A stretch of 64,000 nucleotides of DNA from Rhodospirillaceae bacterium (GTDB lineage Bacteria > Pseudomonadota > Alphaproteobacteria > Kiloniellales > DSM-21159), in the NCBI GenBank assembly GCA_006969625.1, contig CP030885.1, positions 2,615,430 to 2,679,429 of the forward strand. Direction: 5' to 3'. Under the pieces are notes generated by a model. The model searched no databases and was not told the DNA's origin. It saw nothing but the letters and a program-made list of their open reading frames with translations. The position numbers and the translations under genes were made by a program. The number at the start of each line of letters is the position of its first letter. The first letter of the stretch is position 1. Below are positions 41,410 to 54,281 of this stretch, one piece after another.

Positions 41410-42330
41410 ATGTCCCTGCTTCTGGTTCTCGAGCAGTTGCTGAACGGCCTGCAGTTCGGCGTCATGCTGTTCCTGATCGCCGCCGGGCTGACGCTGGTGC
41501 TGGGGATCATGAACCTGGTCAACCTGGCGCACGGCTCGCTCTACATGGTGGGCGCCTTCGTCTGCGCCTGGGTCAGCCTGCAGACCGGCTCTTTCCTGCT
41601 CGGGCTGCTGGCGGCGCTACCGGCGACGGCGCTGGTCGGGATCGCGGTCGAACTGCTGGTGCTGCGCCGGCTTTACGCCCGCGACCACCTGGACCAGGTG
41701 CTGGCGACCTTCGGGCTCATCCTCTTCTTTAACGAGGGCGTCAAGATCGTCTTCGGCGCCCGGCCGCTGCGGCTCGACCTGCCGGAGTGGCTGTCGGGGT
41801 CGGTGGAGCTCCTGCCGGGCGTGCCCTACCCCGCCTTCCGGCTGGCGATCATCGCCGTCGGCCTGCTGGTCGGCCTGTTCCTTTTCTGGCTGGTCGCGCG
41901 CACGCGGCTCGGCATGCTGATCCGCGCCGGCGCGTCGAACCGCGAAATGGTGCAGGCGCTGGGGGTGGACATCGCCCAGCTCTACACCCTGGTTTTCGGC
42001 CTGGGCGCGGTGCTGGCGGCGCTCGGCGGCGTGATGGCCGGGCCGATCTACGCGGTCGAGGTCGGCATGGGCGAGCCGATGCTGATCATGGTTTTCGTGG
42101 TCATCGTCATCGGCGGCATCGGCTCGATCCGCGGCGCCTTCGTCGGCGCGCTGCTTGTCGGGATGACCTTCATGCTGTGCCGCGCCTTCCTGCCCGGGCT
42201 GTTCGGGCTGTTCCTGGACCCGGCGGGCGCGGCGGCCGTCGGCGGGGCGCTCGCCTCCATGGCGATCTACATCCTGATGGCCGCCGTGCTGATCGCCCGG
42301 CCGCGCGGCCTCTTCCCGGCGCACGGCTAG
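41410..42330 (+). CDS. livH: branched-chain amino acid-type ABC transporter permease (LivH-like)
   Basis: A 306-residue polytopic permease. The start MSLLLVLEQLLNGLQFGVMLFLIAAGLTLVLGIMNLVNLAHGSLYMVGA carries the LivH signature. GASNREMVQALGVDIAQLY is the cytoplasmic loop that contacts the ATPase, followed by GPIYAVEVGMGEPMLIMVFVVIVIGGIGSIRGAF. It is first of four plus-strand genes (livH, livM, livG, livF); the binding protein is encoded divergently 2.8 kb upstream. The gene name denotes the family; the real substrate is unknown. Confidence 0.92.
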   Translation: MSLLLVLEQLLNGLQFGVMLFLIAAGLTLVLGIMNLVNLAHGSLYMVGAFVCAWVSLQTGSFLLGLLAALPATALVGIAVELLVLRRLYARDHLDQVLATFGLILFFNEGVKIVFGARPLRLDLPEWLSGSVELLPGVPYPAFRLAIIAVGLLVGLFLFWLVARTRLGMLIRAGASNREMVQALGVDIAQLYTLVFGLGAVLAALGGVMAGPIYAVEVGMGEPMLIMVFVVIVIGGIGSIRGAFVGALLVGMTFMLCRAFLPGLFGLFLDPAGAAAVGGALASMAIYILMAAVLIARPRGLFPAHG

Positions 42331-42339
42331 GCGCGCGCA

Positions 42340-43305
42340 ATGACCCGCTCCGACCTCGTGGCGCTGATCGGGCTCGCCGGCTTCGCGCTGTTTCCGGCGC
42401 TGGCCTGGGCCGGCGGCGTGCTCTGGGCGGTGGATCTGGCCAGCCGCATGCTGATCTACGGCTTGGCGGCGCTGGCGCTCAACCTGGTGCTCGGCTACGG
42501 CGGTCTGGTCAGCTTCGGCCACGCCGCCTTCGTCGGGGCCGGCGCCTACGTGGTCGCCATCCTCTCGTTCCACAGCATGATGGGCGGCAGCATCCTCGGC
42601 TACGGCGGCACCGAGAGCGGCTTCGTCGCCTTCGCACTGGCGATCCTGGTCTCCGGCCTATTGGCGCTGGCGATCGGCACGCTGAGCCTGAAGACGAGCG
42701 GGCTCTACTTCATCATGATCACCCTCGCGTTTGCGCAGATGATCTACTACCTCTTCATCTCGCTGCCCGACTACGGCGGCGAGGACGGGCTCAGCCTCTG
42801 GGCGCGCAGCGACTTCGGGCCGCTCGACATCGGCGACGACGTCGTCTTCTTCTATCTCTGCTTGGTCCTGGTCCTGCTCTTCGCGCTGCTCAAGCGCCGG
42901 TTGGTGGCTTCGCGCTTCGGCTGGACCCTGATGGGCCTGCGCGACAACGAGCGGCGCATGTGTGCGCTCGGCACGCCAAGCTTTCGCTACCGGCTGGCGG
43001 CATTCACCCTTTCCGGCGCAGTCGCCGGTCTCGCCGGCGCGCTGCTCGCCAACCAGACCGAGTTCGTCAGTCCGGCCTTCCTGTCGTGGCATCTCTCCGG
43101 CGAGCTGCTGGTGATCGTCATCCTCGGCGGCATGGGCACGCTCTACGGCCCGCTGGCCGGGGCCGTCGCCTTCCTGCTGCTGGAGTTCGCCCTCAAGGAG
43201 GTGACCGAGCACTGGCAGCTCGCGCTCGGCCCGATCCTGATCCTGGTGGTGCTCTACGCCCGCCGCGGCCTCTGGGGCCTGGTCGAGGGCCGCAAGGATG
43301 GCTGA
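42340..43305 (+). CDS. livM: branched-chain amino acid-type ABC transporter permease (LivM-like)
   Basis: A 321-residue permease. LVLGYGGLVSFGHAAFVGAGAYV is the LivM hallmark, GLYFIMITLAFAQMIYYLF follows, and SRFGWTLMGLRDNERRMCALG is the ATPase-contact loop. It starts 9 bp after livH, and its stop overlaps the livG start by 8 bp, so these genes are co-translated. With LivH it forms the membrane channel. Confidence 0.93.
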   Translation: MTRSDLVALIGLAGFALFPALAWAGGVLWAVDLASRMLIYGLAALALNLVLGYGGLVSFGHAAFVGAGAYVVAILSFHSMMGGSILGYGGTESGFVAFALAILVSGLLALAIGTLSLKTSGLYFIMITLAFAQMIYYLFISLPDYGGEDGLSLWARSDFGPLDIGDDVVFFYLCLVLVLLFALLKRRLVASRFGWTLMGLRDNERRMCALGTPSFRYRLAAFTLSGAVAGLAGALLANQTEFVSPAFLSWHLSGELLVIVILGGMGTLYGPLAGAVAFLLLEFALKEVTEHWQLALGPILILVVLYARRGLWGLVEGRKDG

Positions 43306-44050
43306 GCCGCTGCTGGAGGCGCGCGGCCTGCGCAAGGCCTTCGGCGCGGTGCAGGCCTGCGACGACGTGGAGCTCGAGGTCGCGGCGGGCGAGCTGCGCG
43401 CCGTCATCGGTCCGAACGGCGCCGGCAAGACCACGCTGATCTCCCTGCTGGCCGGCGAACTGGCGCCCGATGCCGGCGCGATCCGCTTCCAGGGGCAGGA
43501 TGTCACGGCCATGCCGGCGCCGGCGCGCGCCCAGGCCGGCCTCGCCCGCTCCTACCAAATCACCAGCCTGTTCCCCCGCTTCACCGCGCTTCAGAACGCG
43601 GTGCTGGCGGTGCAGGCCAAAGGCGGGCACGCCTTCCGCTTCTGGCGTCCGGCGATGCGGGAGGCCGAACTGCGCGAGCCGGCTCTGGCGGCGCTGGCGC
43701 GCGTCGGCCTGGCCGAGCGTGCGGACGTGCCGGTGGCCGCCTTGGCGCACGGCGAGCAGCGCCAGCTCGAGATCGCTCTGGCCCTGGCGACCCGGCCGAA
43801 GCTGGTGTTGCTGGACGAGCCGACCGCCGGCATGAGCCGCGAGGAGACTCAGGAGATGGTCCGCCTGCTGGAGGGGCTGAAGGGCGAACTGACCATCGTG
43901 CTGATCGAGCACGATATGGACGCGGTCTTCGCGCTCGCCGAGCGCATCACCGTGCTGGTCTATGGGCGGCCGATCGCCACCGGCACGCCCACAGAAATCC
44001 GCGCCGACCGCGCCGTGCGTGCGGCCTATCTGGGCGAGGAAACCGGCTGA
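43298..44050 (+). CDS. livG: ABC transporter ATPase (LivG-like)
   Basis: A 250-residue ATPase with Walker A GPNGAGKTTL, the Q-loop region SYQITSLFPRFTALQNAVLAVQ, signature LAHGEQRQLEIALAL, Walker B LVLLDEPTAGMS and switch histidine in LIEHDMDAV. The signature reads LAHGEQ rather than LSGGEQ, as is common in LivG proteins. Its stop overlaps the livF ATG (TGATG). Confidence 0.95.
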   Translation: MAEPLLEARGLRKAFGAVQACDDVELEVAAGELRAVIGPNGAGKTTLISLLAGELAPDAGAIRFQGQDVTAMPAPARAQAGLARSYQITSLFPRFTALQNAVLAVQAKGGHAFRFWRPAMREAELREPALAALARVGLAERADVPVAALAHGEQRQLEIALALATRPKLVLLDEPTAGMSREETQEMVRLLEGLKGELTIVLIEHDMDAVFALAERITVLVYGRPIATGTPTEIRADRAVRAAYLGEETG

Positions 44051-44736
44051 TGCTGGAAGTCGCCGGGTTGAGCGCCGCCTACGGGCCGAGCCGTGTGCTC
44101 TTCGGCCTGGACTTCGCGGTGGGCGCCGGCGAGGTGGCGACGCTGTTGGGCCGCAACGGCATGGGCAAGACCACCACGGTGCGCTGCCTGATGGGCCTGC
44201 TCAGGCCGACCGGCGGCTCGATCCGCTTCGCAGGCGCGGAGCTGCGCGGCAGCCCGCCGCACAAGGCCGCACGCGCCGGCCTCGGCCTGGTTCCGGAGGG
44301 CCGGCAGATCTTCCCAAACCTGACGGTCGAGGAGAACCTGGTGGCGACCGCCCGGCCAGGCCACTGGACGCTGTCGCGCGTGCGCGACCTCTTCCCCGTC
44401 CTGGCCGAGCGGCGGGCCGCCATGGGCACCCAGCTCTCCGGCGGCGAGCAGCAGATGCTGGCCGTCGCCCGGGCGCTGATGACCAACCCCAAGCTGCTGA
44501 TCCTCGACGAGGCGACCGAGGGCCTGGCGCCGCTGATCCGCGCCGAGATCTGGCGTGTGCTCGGCGAACTCAAGCGCCAGGGCCAGGCCATCTTGGTCAT
44601 CGACAAGAACCTGGAGGCGCTGCTCGCGCTCGCCGACCGGCACACCCTGATCGAAAAGGGCCAAGTCGCCTGGACCGGCAGTTCGGCGGAACTGGCCGGG
44701 GATCGCACGCTGCAGATGCGGTACCTGGGGGTCTAG
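44050..44736 (+). CDS. livF: ABC transporter ATPase (LivF-like)
   Basis: A 228-residue ATPase with Walker A GRNGMGKTTT, the LivF-type GLGLVPEGRQIFPNLTVEENL, signature LSGGEQQMLAVARAL, Walker B LLILDEATEGLAP and VIDKNLEAL in place of the usual switch-histidine segment. It is last of the operon and pairs with LivG to power the transporter. A convergent small gene begins 19 bp later. Confidence 0.95.
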   Translation: MLEVAGLSAAYGPSRVLFGLDFAVGAGEVATLLGRNGMGKTTTVRCLMGLLRPTGGSIRFAGAELRGSPPHKAARAGLGLVPEGRQIFPNLTVEENLVATARPGHWTLSRVRDLFPVLAERRAAMGTQLSGGEQQMLAVARALMTNPKLLILDEATEGLAPLIRAEIWRVLGELKRQGQAILVIDKNLEALLALADRHTLIEKGQVAWTGSSAELAGDRTLQMRYLGV

Positions 44737-44755
44737 CCCGGGTCTCGGCCCAGCC

Positions 44756-45031
44756 CTACCCCGCGACGCCGATGCGCGGCGGGCCGCCGTGCTCCGACTG
44801 GCTGGGCCCGAAAGCCTTGTCCAGGGTTCGGGTGGAATCCTCCGCAAGGCGGCGCGCCTCAGTCAGCAGGCCGAGGATCTTCACGTTGTTGTCGAGCACG
44901 TGACGCGCCTCGGGCCGGCCGTCGTCGGCGATCTTCTCGGCGCGGTAGAGTACGTCCTTCGACAGCGCGGCGAGGATGTCCTCCAGCTTATAGCCCTCGG
45001 GCTTGACGTCGGATTTCAGGAAGTGAGTCAT
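44756..45031 (-). CDS. conserved hypothetical protein
   Basis: 91 residues, mostly helical: MTHFLKSDVKPEGYKLEDILAALSKDVLYRAEKIADDGRPEARHVLDNNVKILGLLTEARRLAEDSTRTLDKAFGPS. I recall similar short proteins in alphaproteobacteria but no known function. There is no signal peptide or membrane segment. It is convergent with livF and divergent from the GMC oxidoreductase. Confidence 0.7.
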   Translation of the reverse strand: MTHFLKSDVKPEGYKLEDILAALSKDVLYRAEKIADDGRPEARHVLDNNVKILGLLTEARRLAEDSTRTLDKAFGPSQSEHGGPPRIGVAG

Positions 45032-45185
45032 GCGGCGTGCCGCCTCTCGCGGCTCAAGTGGCTGCTGCCGAGACAATGCCCGGCAAGCCTTGCCGAAAGG
45101 TGAAGGCCGCGCAGGCTTGGCGCACGCCGGCCGTCTGGGGCACTCTCCGGCCGGCCACGCGAGAGACGCCCGAAGGAGCGCCACC

Positions 45186-46823
45186 ATGCCCGAGCCGCGC
45201 GAAGAGATCGGCCCCTTCGACTACATCGTGGTCGGCGCCGGCTCGGCCGGCTGCGTGCTGGCCAACCGCCTATCGGCCGACCCGGAGGTCAAGGTCCTGC
45301 TGCTGGAGGCCGGCGGCAAGGACGACTGGATCTGGTTCAAGATTCCGATCGGCTATCTCTACTGCATGGGCGATCCGCGCGCCGACTGGGGCTACAGAAC
45401 CGAGCCCGAGCCGGGCCTCAACGGCCGCGCGCTCAACTACCCGCGCGGCAAGGTGCTGGGCGGCTGCTCCTCGATCAACGGCATGCTCTACCTGCGCGGC
45501 CAGGCGGCCGACTACGACGGCTGGCGCCAGATGGGCAACCTCGGCTGGGCTTGGGACGACGTGCGCCCCTACTTCCTGCGCTCCGAGGACCATTTCGCCG
45601 GCGCCAACGCGGACCACGGCGCCGGCGGCGAGTGGCGGGTCGAACGGCAGCGCCTGTCCTGGGAGATCCTGGAGGCCTTCGCGCAGGCGGCCGAGCTGTG
45701 CGGCATCCCGCGCACCGACGACTTCAACCGCGGCGACAACGAGGGCGTCGGCCTGTTCCACGTCAACCAGCGGCGCGGCGTGCGCTGGTCGACCGCCACC
45801 GGCTTCCTGAAGCCTGCGTCGCGGCGGCCCAACCTGACCGTCCTGACCCATGCCCAGGCCGAGCGGCTGACGCTGGAGGGCGGCCGCGTCACCGGCCTGA
45901 CATTCCGCCGCGACGGCCGCCCGGCGCATGCGACCGCCGCAGGCGAGGTTATTCTGGCGAGCGGCTCGATCGGCAGCCCGCAGATTCTCGAGCTCTCCGG
46001 CATCGGCGATCCCGAGCTTCTGCAGGCGCATGGCATTGCGGTGCGGCACGCCCTGCCCGGCGTCGGCGAGAACCTGCAGGACCACCTGCAGATCCGAACG
46101 GTCTACAAGGTCCAGGGCACCAGGACCCTGAACCAGGTGGCCAACTCCCTGCTCGGCAAGATGGGCATGGGGCTGGAGTACCTGCTCAGGCGCACGGGGC
46201 CGCTGACCATGGCGCCCAGCCAACTCGGCGCCTTCGCCAAGTCCGACTCCAGCCAAGCGACGCCGAACCTGGAGTACCACGTCCAGCCGCTCAGCCTGGA
46301 TGCCTTCGGCGAGCCGCTGCACCGCTTCCCCGCCTTTACCGCAAGCGTGTGCAACCTGCGCCCGGAAAGCCGCGGCTCGATTCACATCAAGGGTCCGGAC
46401 CCGCAAACCGCCCCGGCGATCCGGCCGAACTATCTCTCCACGCCCGCCGACCGGAGAGTGGCGGCCGAGTCGATCCGCCTGACCCGCAAGATCTGCGCGC
46501 AGGAACCGCTGCAGCGCTTCCAGGCCGAGGAGTTCAAGCCGGGCCTCGACTTCGCCAGGGACGAGGAACTGGCGAGCGCCGCCGGCGACATCGCCACGAC
46601 CATCTTCCACCCGGTGGGCACCTGCAAGATGGGCAGCGACAGTCTGGCCGTCGTCGACGCCCGCCTTCGGGTCCACGGGCTGCAGCGCCTACGGGTGGTC
46701 GACGCCTCGATCATGCCGACCATCACTTCGGGCAACACCAACTCGCCGGTCGTCATGATCGCCGAAAAGGCCGCCGACATGATCCGGGAGGACCGGCGCA
46801 GCGCCGCCCGCAGCGCGGCGTGA
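45186..46823 (+). CDS. GMC family oxidoreductase (choline dehydrogenase-like)
   Basis: A 545-residue FAD enzyme. The dinucleotide motif is [19 protein letters not shown]. The GMC signatures are [20 protein letters not shown] and [19 protein letters not shown]. The catalytic histidine lies in [11 protein letters not shown], with the partner asparagine in [21 protein letters not shown]. The group oxidises alcohols (choline, polyethylene glycol, other primary alcohols). No betaine genes adjoin, so the substrate is open. Its stop overlaps the start of the MFS gene. Confidence 0.93.
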   Translation: MPEPREEIGPFDYIVVGAGSAGCVLANRLSADPEVKVLLLEAGGKDDWIWFKIPIGYLYCMGDPRADWGYRTEPEPGLNGRALNYPRGKVLGGCSSINGMLYLRGQAADYDGWRQMGNLGWAWDDVRPYFLRSEDHFAGANADHGAGGEWRVERQRLSWEILEAFAQAAELCGIPRTDDFNRGDNEGVGLFHVNQRRGVRWSTATGFLKPASRRPNLTVLTHAQAERLTLEGGRVTGLTFRRDGRPAHATAAGEVILASGSIGSPQILELSGIGDPELLQAHGIAVRHALPGVGENLQDHLQIRTVYKVQGTRTLNQVANSLLGKMGMGLEYLLRRTGPLTMAPSQLGAFAKSDSSQATPNLEYHVQPLSLDAFGEPLHRFPAFTASVCNLRPESRGSIHIKGPDPQTAPAIRPNYLSTPADRRVAAESIRLTRKICAQEPLQRFQAEEFKPGLDFARDEELASAAGDIATTIFHPVGTCKMGSDSLAVVDARLRVHGLQRLRVVDASIMPTITSGNTNSPVVMIAEKAADMIREDRRSAARSAA

Positions 46824-48004
46824 AGCGTGTCGGCTCGACCCCACCGCCGTCGCCGACCGTCCTCGCCGCCCGCTTCGCCGCCTTCTACGGCGGCCTGTTC
46901 CTCGTCCTCGGCATCTACCTGCCGTACTTTCCCCTCTGGCTGGAGGCGCACGGCTTTTCCGACGCCGCGATCGGCCTGGTGCTGGCGATCCCCGCCTGGC
47001 TGCGCATCGCCACCACGCCCGGCCTCGCCGTGCTGGCCGACCGGCAGGGGCGGCGGCGGCGCATGGTCCTGGTTCTGGCGGCGCTGACCCTGCTGTCCTT
47101 CGCGTCGCTGGATCTGGCCGCCGGCTTCGCCGCCATCGTGCTGCTGCACACCTTCGCCGCGATCGTGCATCAGCCGCAGATGCCCCTGGTCGAGGGGCTG
47201 GCGGTGCGCGCCGCCGAGCGCCACGGCTTCGCCTACGGCCGCGCGCGCCTGTGGGGCTCGCTCGCCTTCGTCGCCGCCAACCTGGGCGGCGGCGCGCTGA
47301 TCGGCGCCTACGGCCCGGCCTGGGTGCTGCACCTGATCGTTCTCGGCGCCCTCTTGACGCTGGTCGCCGCCTGGCTGCTGCCGGCTTCGGTCGAGGCCAC
47401 CCGCCGCGCAGCCTCGGCGTGGGAAGGCGGCCGGCCGCTCGCGCTGCTGCGCCGGCCCGACTTCCTGCTGCTGCTCGCCGCCGGAGCCGCCATCCAGGGC
47501 AGCCACGCGGTCTACTACGCCTACTCGGCGCTCGACTGGTCGCGGGCGGGCCTGTCGGAGACCCTGGTCGGCGCGCTCTGGGCGCTCGGCGTGTTGGCCG
47601 AGGTGGTGCTGTTCTGGTTCGGCCGGCCGCTGATCGATCGCTTCGGCCCGCTCCGCCTGCTCGCGCTGGCCGGCGCGGCGGGATTGGTGCGCTGGCCGCT
47701 CACGGGGCTGACCGGCGATCCGCTGCTGCTGGCGCCGATCCAACTTCTGCACGCCCTAACCTTCGGCGCCGCCCATCTTGGTGCCCTGACCTGGCTGGCC
47801 CGTTCCGTGCCCGACGCCCAGGCCGGCAGCGCCCAGGCGGTCTACGCCACCGCCGTCGGATCGATCGGCCTGGGCAGCCTGATGTTCGCCGCCGGCTGGC
47901 TCTACACGGCCTTCGGGTCGGGTGCCTATTTCGCCATGGCGCTGACATCCGGGCTTGGTATGGTGGCGGCTATCGGACTTCGGCGACTCGCAAGGACTTC
48001 ATGA
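46820..48004 (+). CDS. MFS transporter, HcaT/PPP-family-like
   Basis: A 394-residue membrane protein with about 12 hydrophobic segments. It starts with GTG at 46820 inside the previous stop (GTGA). [42 protein letters not shown] is typical of the 3-phenylpropionate transporter (HcaT) group, and the loop [17 protein letters not shown] is the MFS motif [21 protein letters not shown] follows. The substrate is unknown. Overlaps on both sides (GMC oxidoreductase, upp) imply one transcript. Confidence 0.88.
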   Translation: MKRVGSTPPPSPTVLAARFAAFYGGLFLVLGIYLPYFPLWLEAHGFSDAAIGLVLAIPAWLRIATTPGLAVLADRQGRRRRMVLVLAALTLLSFASLDLAAGFAAIVLLHTFAAIVHQPQMPLVEGLAVRAAERHGFAYGRARLWGSLAFVAANLGGGALIGAYGPAWVLHLIVLGALLTLVAAWLLPASVEATRRAASAWEGGRPLALLRRPDFLLLLAAGAAIQGSHAVYYAYSALDWSRAGLSETLVGALWALGVLAEVVLFWFGRPLIDRFGPLRLLALAGAAGLVRWPLTGLTGDPLLLAPIQLLHALTFGAAHLGALTWLARSVPDAQAGSAQAVYATAVGSIGLGSLMFAAGWLYTAFGSGAYFAMALTSGLGMVAAIGLRRLARTS

Positions 48005-48651
48005 GCGACAGCGACGCGAGCCAGTTCCCCAACCTGCGCGTGGTCGACCATCCTCTGGTGCAGCACAAGCTGAGCGTTCTGCGCGACAAGGACACGACGC
48101 CGCTCGTCTTCCGCCAACTCCTGCACGAGCTCGGCCTGCTGCTCGGCTACGAGTTGACGCGCGACCTGCCGCTGGAGCACCGCCCGATCGAGACGCCGAT
48201 CGCGCCGATGAACGCACCGCACCTGGCCGGCGAGATTACCATCGTCTCGATCCTGCGCGCCGGCCTGGGCCTCGCCGAGGGCCTGCGCCAGCTCATCCCC
48301 TCGGCGCGCGAGGGCCACATCGGCGTCTTTCGCGACCCGGAAACGAAGGCGCCGCAGGAGTACTACGTCAAGCTGCCGGACACCCCCGGCCGCGTGCTGC
48401 TGATCGACCCGATGCTCGCGACCGGCGGCTCGGCAGCGCATGCCATCGACGTCCTTCTGGAACGCGGCGTCGCCGAACGCGACATCCGCTTCCTTTGTCT
48501 GGTGGCAGCGCCCGAGGGCGTCCAGCACCTCGCCAAACGATACCCGCAAGTGCCGCTCGTGACAGGCGCACTTGACAGCCACCTCGACAGCCACGCCTAC
48601 ATCGTCCCGGGGCTGGGCGATGCCGGCGACCGGCTGTTCGGCACGCTTTGA
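48001..48651 (+). CDS. upp: uracil phosphoribosyltransferase
   Basis: A 216-residue enzyme converting uracil and PRPP to UMP in pyrimidine salvage. [29 protein letters not shown] is the conserved start, ISILRAGLG-type text appears as [19 protein letters not shown], the PRPP loop is [12 protein letters not shown], and the C-terminal [13 protein letters not shown] closes the uracil site. Its ATG overlaps the MFS stop (ATGA). Confidence 0.97.
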   Translation: MSDSDASQFPNLRVVDHPLVQHKLSVLRDKDTTPLVFRQLLHELGLLLGYELTRDLPLEHRPIETPIAPMNAPHLAGEITIVSILRAGLGLAEGLRQLIPSAREGHIGVFRDPETKAPQEYYVKLPDTPGRVLLIDPMLATGGSAAHAIDVLLERGVAERDIRFLCLVAAPEGVQHLAKRYPQVPLVTGALDSHLDSHAYIVPGLGDAGDRLFGTL

Positions 48652-48662
48652 GCGGCAAGTCA

Positions 48663-48706
48663 TTGATTCTCGACAGCGATCAAATCTGACCGATTTTGTC
48701 GGATTT
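48663..48706 (+). promoter_or_regulatory. inverted repeats upstream of the suf regulator
   Basis: AAATCTGAC (48682-48690) and GTCGGATTT (48698-48706) form a 9-bp inverted repeat with one mismatch around 7 bases. TTGAT (48663) and ATCAA (48679) form a smaller one just before it. They lie 105-150 bp upstream of the Rrf2-type gene and are candidate sites for its autoregulation or an iron regulator. Confidence 0.5.
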
Positions 48707-48810
48707 GTGCTTGAATTCGCCGGGCAAGATGGTACTTCTGGAATTCGGAGCGGATCGCTCGGGATTGTCGCCGAGAATCGCATCCGGGTGCCGAAAGGAC
48801 GCCTTAGCGC

Positions 48811-49266
48811 ATGTTTCGCCTCAACCGCTTGACCGATTATGCCGTGGTCGCCCTGGCGCAGATGGCGCTCCGGCCCGACCGGCTGGTCAATGCCACGCGC
48901 CTCGCCGAGGACACCGGCATGTCGCAGCCGACGGCTGCGAAGGTGCTGAACCTCTTGGCCAAGGGCGGCCTGCTGGCCTCGCAGCGCGGCGCCGCCGGCG
49001 GCTACACGCTGGCCCGGCCGGCCCGGGACATCTCGGTCGCCGAGATCATCCAGACGATGGACGGGCCGATCGCGCTGACCGCCTGCGTCGAGGGCGCGAC
49101 GGACACCTGCGGCGTCGAGTCCCTGTGCCCGATGCGCGGCAACTGGGAGCGGGTCAACACGGCGATCCGCACGGCGTTGGACGGCGTCACGCTGGCCGAT
49201 ATGGCACTGCCCTTCGAGATGCCGGCTCGCCGCGACGCGCGGGCGGCCGAGCGGGCGAGCGCGTGA
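48811..49266 (+). CDS. Rrf2 family Fe-S-responsive regulator of the suf operon
   Basis: A 151-residue winged-helix protein. LNRLTDYAVVALAQMALRPD and ATRLAEDTGMSQPTAAKVLNLLAKGGLLASQRGAAGGYTLARP form the Rrf2 DNA-binding region. Three cysteines, C92, C100 and C106 (CVEGATDTCGVESLCPM), are spaced as in IscR-type [2Fe-2S] sensors. It precedes sufB by 69 bp and is the known type of alphaproteobacterial suf regulator. It probably represses the operon when its own cluster is occupied. Confidence 0.93.
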   Translation: MFRLNRLTDYAVVALAQMALRPDRLVNATRLAEDTGMSQPTAAKVLNLLAKGGLLASQRGAAGGYTLARPARDISVAEIIQTMDGPIALTACVEGATDTCGVESLCPMRGNWERVNTAIRTALDGVTLADMALPFEMPARRDARAAERASA

Positions 49267-49335
49267 AGCCGGCAAGGACAGGGACGCCGGCGTGCCGCGC
49301 CGGCAAGGTAAACCGAGACTAGAGAGACCGGAATC

Positions 49336-50787
<1,452 letters not shown>

Positions 50788-50829
50788 CGACCGGCCAACA
50801 CTCCGCAACGCTTGCAAGAAACGAGACCC

Positions 50830-51576
50830 ATGCTCGAGATCAACAACCTGCACGCCACCGTCGACGGCGCCGAGATCCTCAAGGGCATCGACCTGACGAT
50901 CCGCGCCGGCGAGGTGCATGCCATCATGGGGCCGAACGGCTCCGGCAAGTCGACCCTGTCCTACGTGCTGGCGGGCCGCGACGGCTACGAGGTGACCGAG
51001 GGCTCGGTCACCTTCAACGGCAAGGACCTGCTGGAGATGCCGACCGAGGAGCGCGCCGGCGAGGGCGTCTTCCTGGCCTTCCAGTACCCGGTCGAGATTC
51101 CCGGCGTGCCGAATACCACCTTCCTGAAGGAGGCGGTGAACGCGGTGCGCAAGTACCGCGGCGAGCCCGAGCTCGACGCCATGGAGTTCGTCAAGCACCT
51201 GCGCGCCAAGGCGAAGGAACTGGGCATGAATCCCGAGTTCCTGAAGCGCGCCGTCAACGCGGGCTTTTCCGGCGGCGAGAAGAAGCGCAACGAGATGCTG
51301 CAGATGGCGATGCTGGAGCCGAGCCTCTGCCTGCTCGACGAGACCGACAGCGGCCTCGACATCGATGCGCTCAAGGCCGTCTCCGAGGCGATCAACGCCA
51401 TGCGCAGCCCCGAGCGCGCCATGCTGGTGATCACCCACTACCAGCGCCTGCTGACCTATGTCGTGCCCGATCACGTGCACGTGCTCTCCAAGGGCCGCAT
51501 CGTCCGCTCGGGCGGCCCGGAGCTGGCGCAGGAGCTGGAAGAGAAGGGCTACGGCGAGTCGATCGAGGCGGCCTAG
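50830..51576 (+). CDS. sufC: Fe-S cluster assembly ATPase SufC
   Basis: A 248-residue ABC-type ATPase. Walker A is GPNGSGKSTL, the SufC-specific FLAFQYPVEIPGV contains the Q-loop, the signature is FSGGEKKRNEMLQM, Walker B LCLLDETDSGLD, and the switch histidine is in ITHYQRLL. The ATG at 50830 gives the normal start; a TTG six codons earlier is unlikely. Lies 42 bp after sufB. Confidence 0.98.
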   Translation: MLEINNLHATVDGAEILKGIDLTIRAGEVHAIMGPNGSGKSTLSYVLAGRDGYEVTEGSVTFNGKDLLEMPTEERAGEGVFLAFQYPVEIPGVPNTTFLKEAVNAVRKYRGEPELDAMEFVKHLRAKAKELGMNPEFLKRAVNAGFSGGEKKRNEMLQMAMLEPSLCLLDETDSGLDIDALKAVSEAINAMRSPERAMLVITHYQRLLTYVVPDHVHVLSKGRIVRSGGPELAQELEEKGYGESIEAA

Positions 51577-51622
51577 GCGACGCCCCGTCCCGCCCCACCC
51601 GCGAGGCAAAGAAACGGTTCCG

Positions 51623-52974
51623 ATGGCACAGCAAGAGATCCTCTCCACCGAGCCCTACCTGGCCCGCTTCAACGCTGCCAAGGCGCGCCTGCCCGGCGCC
51701 GGCCAGTCCTGGCTGGACGAGCTGCGCGAGACGGCCGCGGCGCGTTTCCGCGACCTCGGCTTTCCGACCCAGCGGCACGAGATCTGGAAGTACACGCCGC
51801 TGAAGGCGCTGCAGGGCATCGGCTTCACCCCCGCCGGCGAGGTGGCGCGCCCGGCCAGCCTCGACCATGTGCCGAGCCTGCTTCCGGCCAAGGCGCCGCG
51901 CTACCGCGCGACGCTGGTCGGCGGGGTCGTCCGCCCGGAGCTGTCGAGCCCGGACGAAGAGCTGCCGGCCGGCGCCACGATCGAGCGGCTGGCTGCCGCC
52001 CTGGAGCGCGACCCGGCGGGCCTCGCCGAGCTGCTCGGCCGCGTCGCCGACGACCGCGACCAGCCGCTGCTCGCCCTCAACACCGCGCTGTTCGAGGACG
52101 GCGTGGTGATCCGCCTGGGCCGCAACCTGGTGCTCGACCGCCCGCTGGAGCTCACCCTGGTGGGTCCGCTGGCCGAGGTTCCGACGCAGGTGCACCCGCG
52201 CATCCTGATCGTGCTGGAGGAGGGCGCACAGGCGACGGTCCTGGAGCATCACCTGGGTTTCGGCACCGAGCCGGTCTTCCACAACGGCGTCAGCGAGATC
52301 GCCCTCGGCCCCAACGCCCGGCTGACCCACATCAAGGTGCAGGCCGCGCCCCTCGAGACCTTCCACTTCGCGACGACCCATCTGCGGCAGGAGCGCGACA
52401 GCGCCTACGACGGCTTCACCCTGAACCGCGGCGCCGGCCTGTCGCGCCTGGAGACGCGGGTCAAGCTGGTCGGCGAGGGCGCCGATTGCCGCCTGAACGG
52501 CGCCTATCTGCTGCGCGGCCGCCAGCACGGCGACATCACCACCGTGGTCGACCACCAGGTGCCGCACTGCACCAGCCGCGAGGTGGTCAAGGGCGCCATC
52601 GACGACCGCGGCCGCGGCGTCTTTCAGGGGCTGATCAAGGTCGCACCGCACGCCCAGAAGACCGACGGGCGCATGCTGAACAAGACCCTGCTGCTGTCCG
52701 AGAAGGCGGAGATCGACACCAAGCCGGAGCTGGAGATCTTCGCCGACGACGTGCAGTGCGCGCACGGCGCCACCGCCGGCGCGATCGATGACATGGCGCT
52801 GTTCTACCTGCGCAGCCGCGGCCTGGACGAAGCGGCCGCCCGGGCTCTGCTGGTCGAGTCGTTCCTCGCCGAGACGGTCGAGGAGCTGGGCGACGAGAGC
52901 CTGCGGCCGCTGCTGCTGGAGCGCATCCGCGACTGGTTGCAGGTGCGCCGCGAGAGCCTGGAGGAGGTGGCCGC

Positions 52975-52978
<4 letters not shown>
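51623..52978 (+). CDS. sufD: Fe-S cluster assembly protein SufD
   Basis: A 451-residue SufB paralogue with the SufD start WLDELRETAAARFRDLGFPTQRHEIWKYTPLKAL, a central beta-helix, and the C-terminal FADDVQCAHGATAGAIDDMALFYLRSRGLDEAAARALLVESFLAE, which contains the conserved CxHG region of the SufB-SufD interface. Its stop overlaps the sufS start (ATGA). Confidence 0.97.
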
Positions 52979-54264
<1,286 letters not shown>

Positions 54265-54281
54265 AGCAGCAGGATCGAGCC

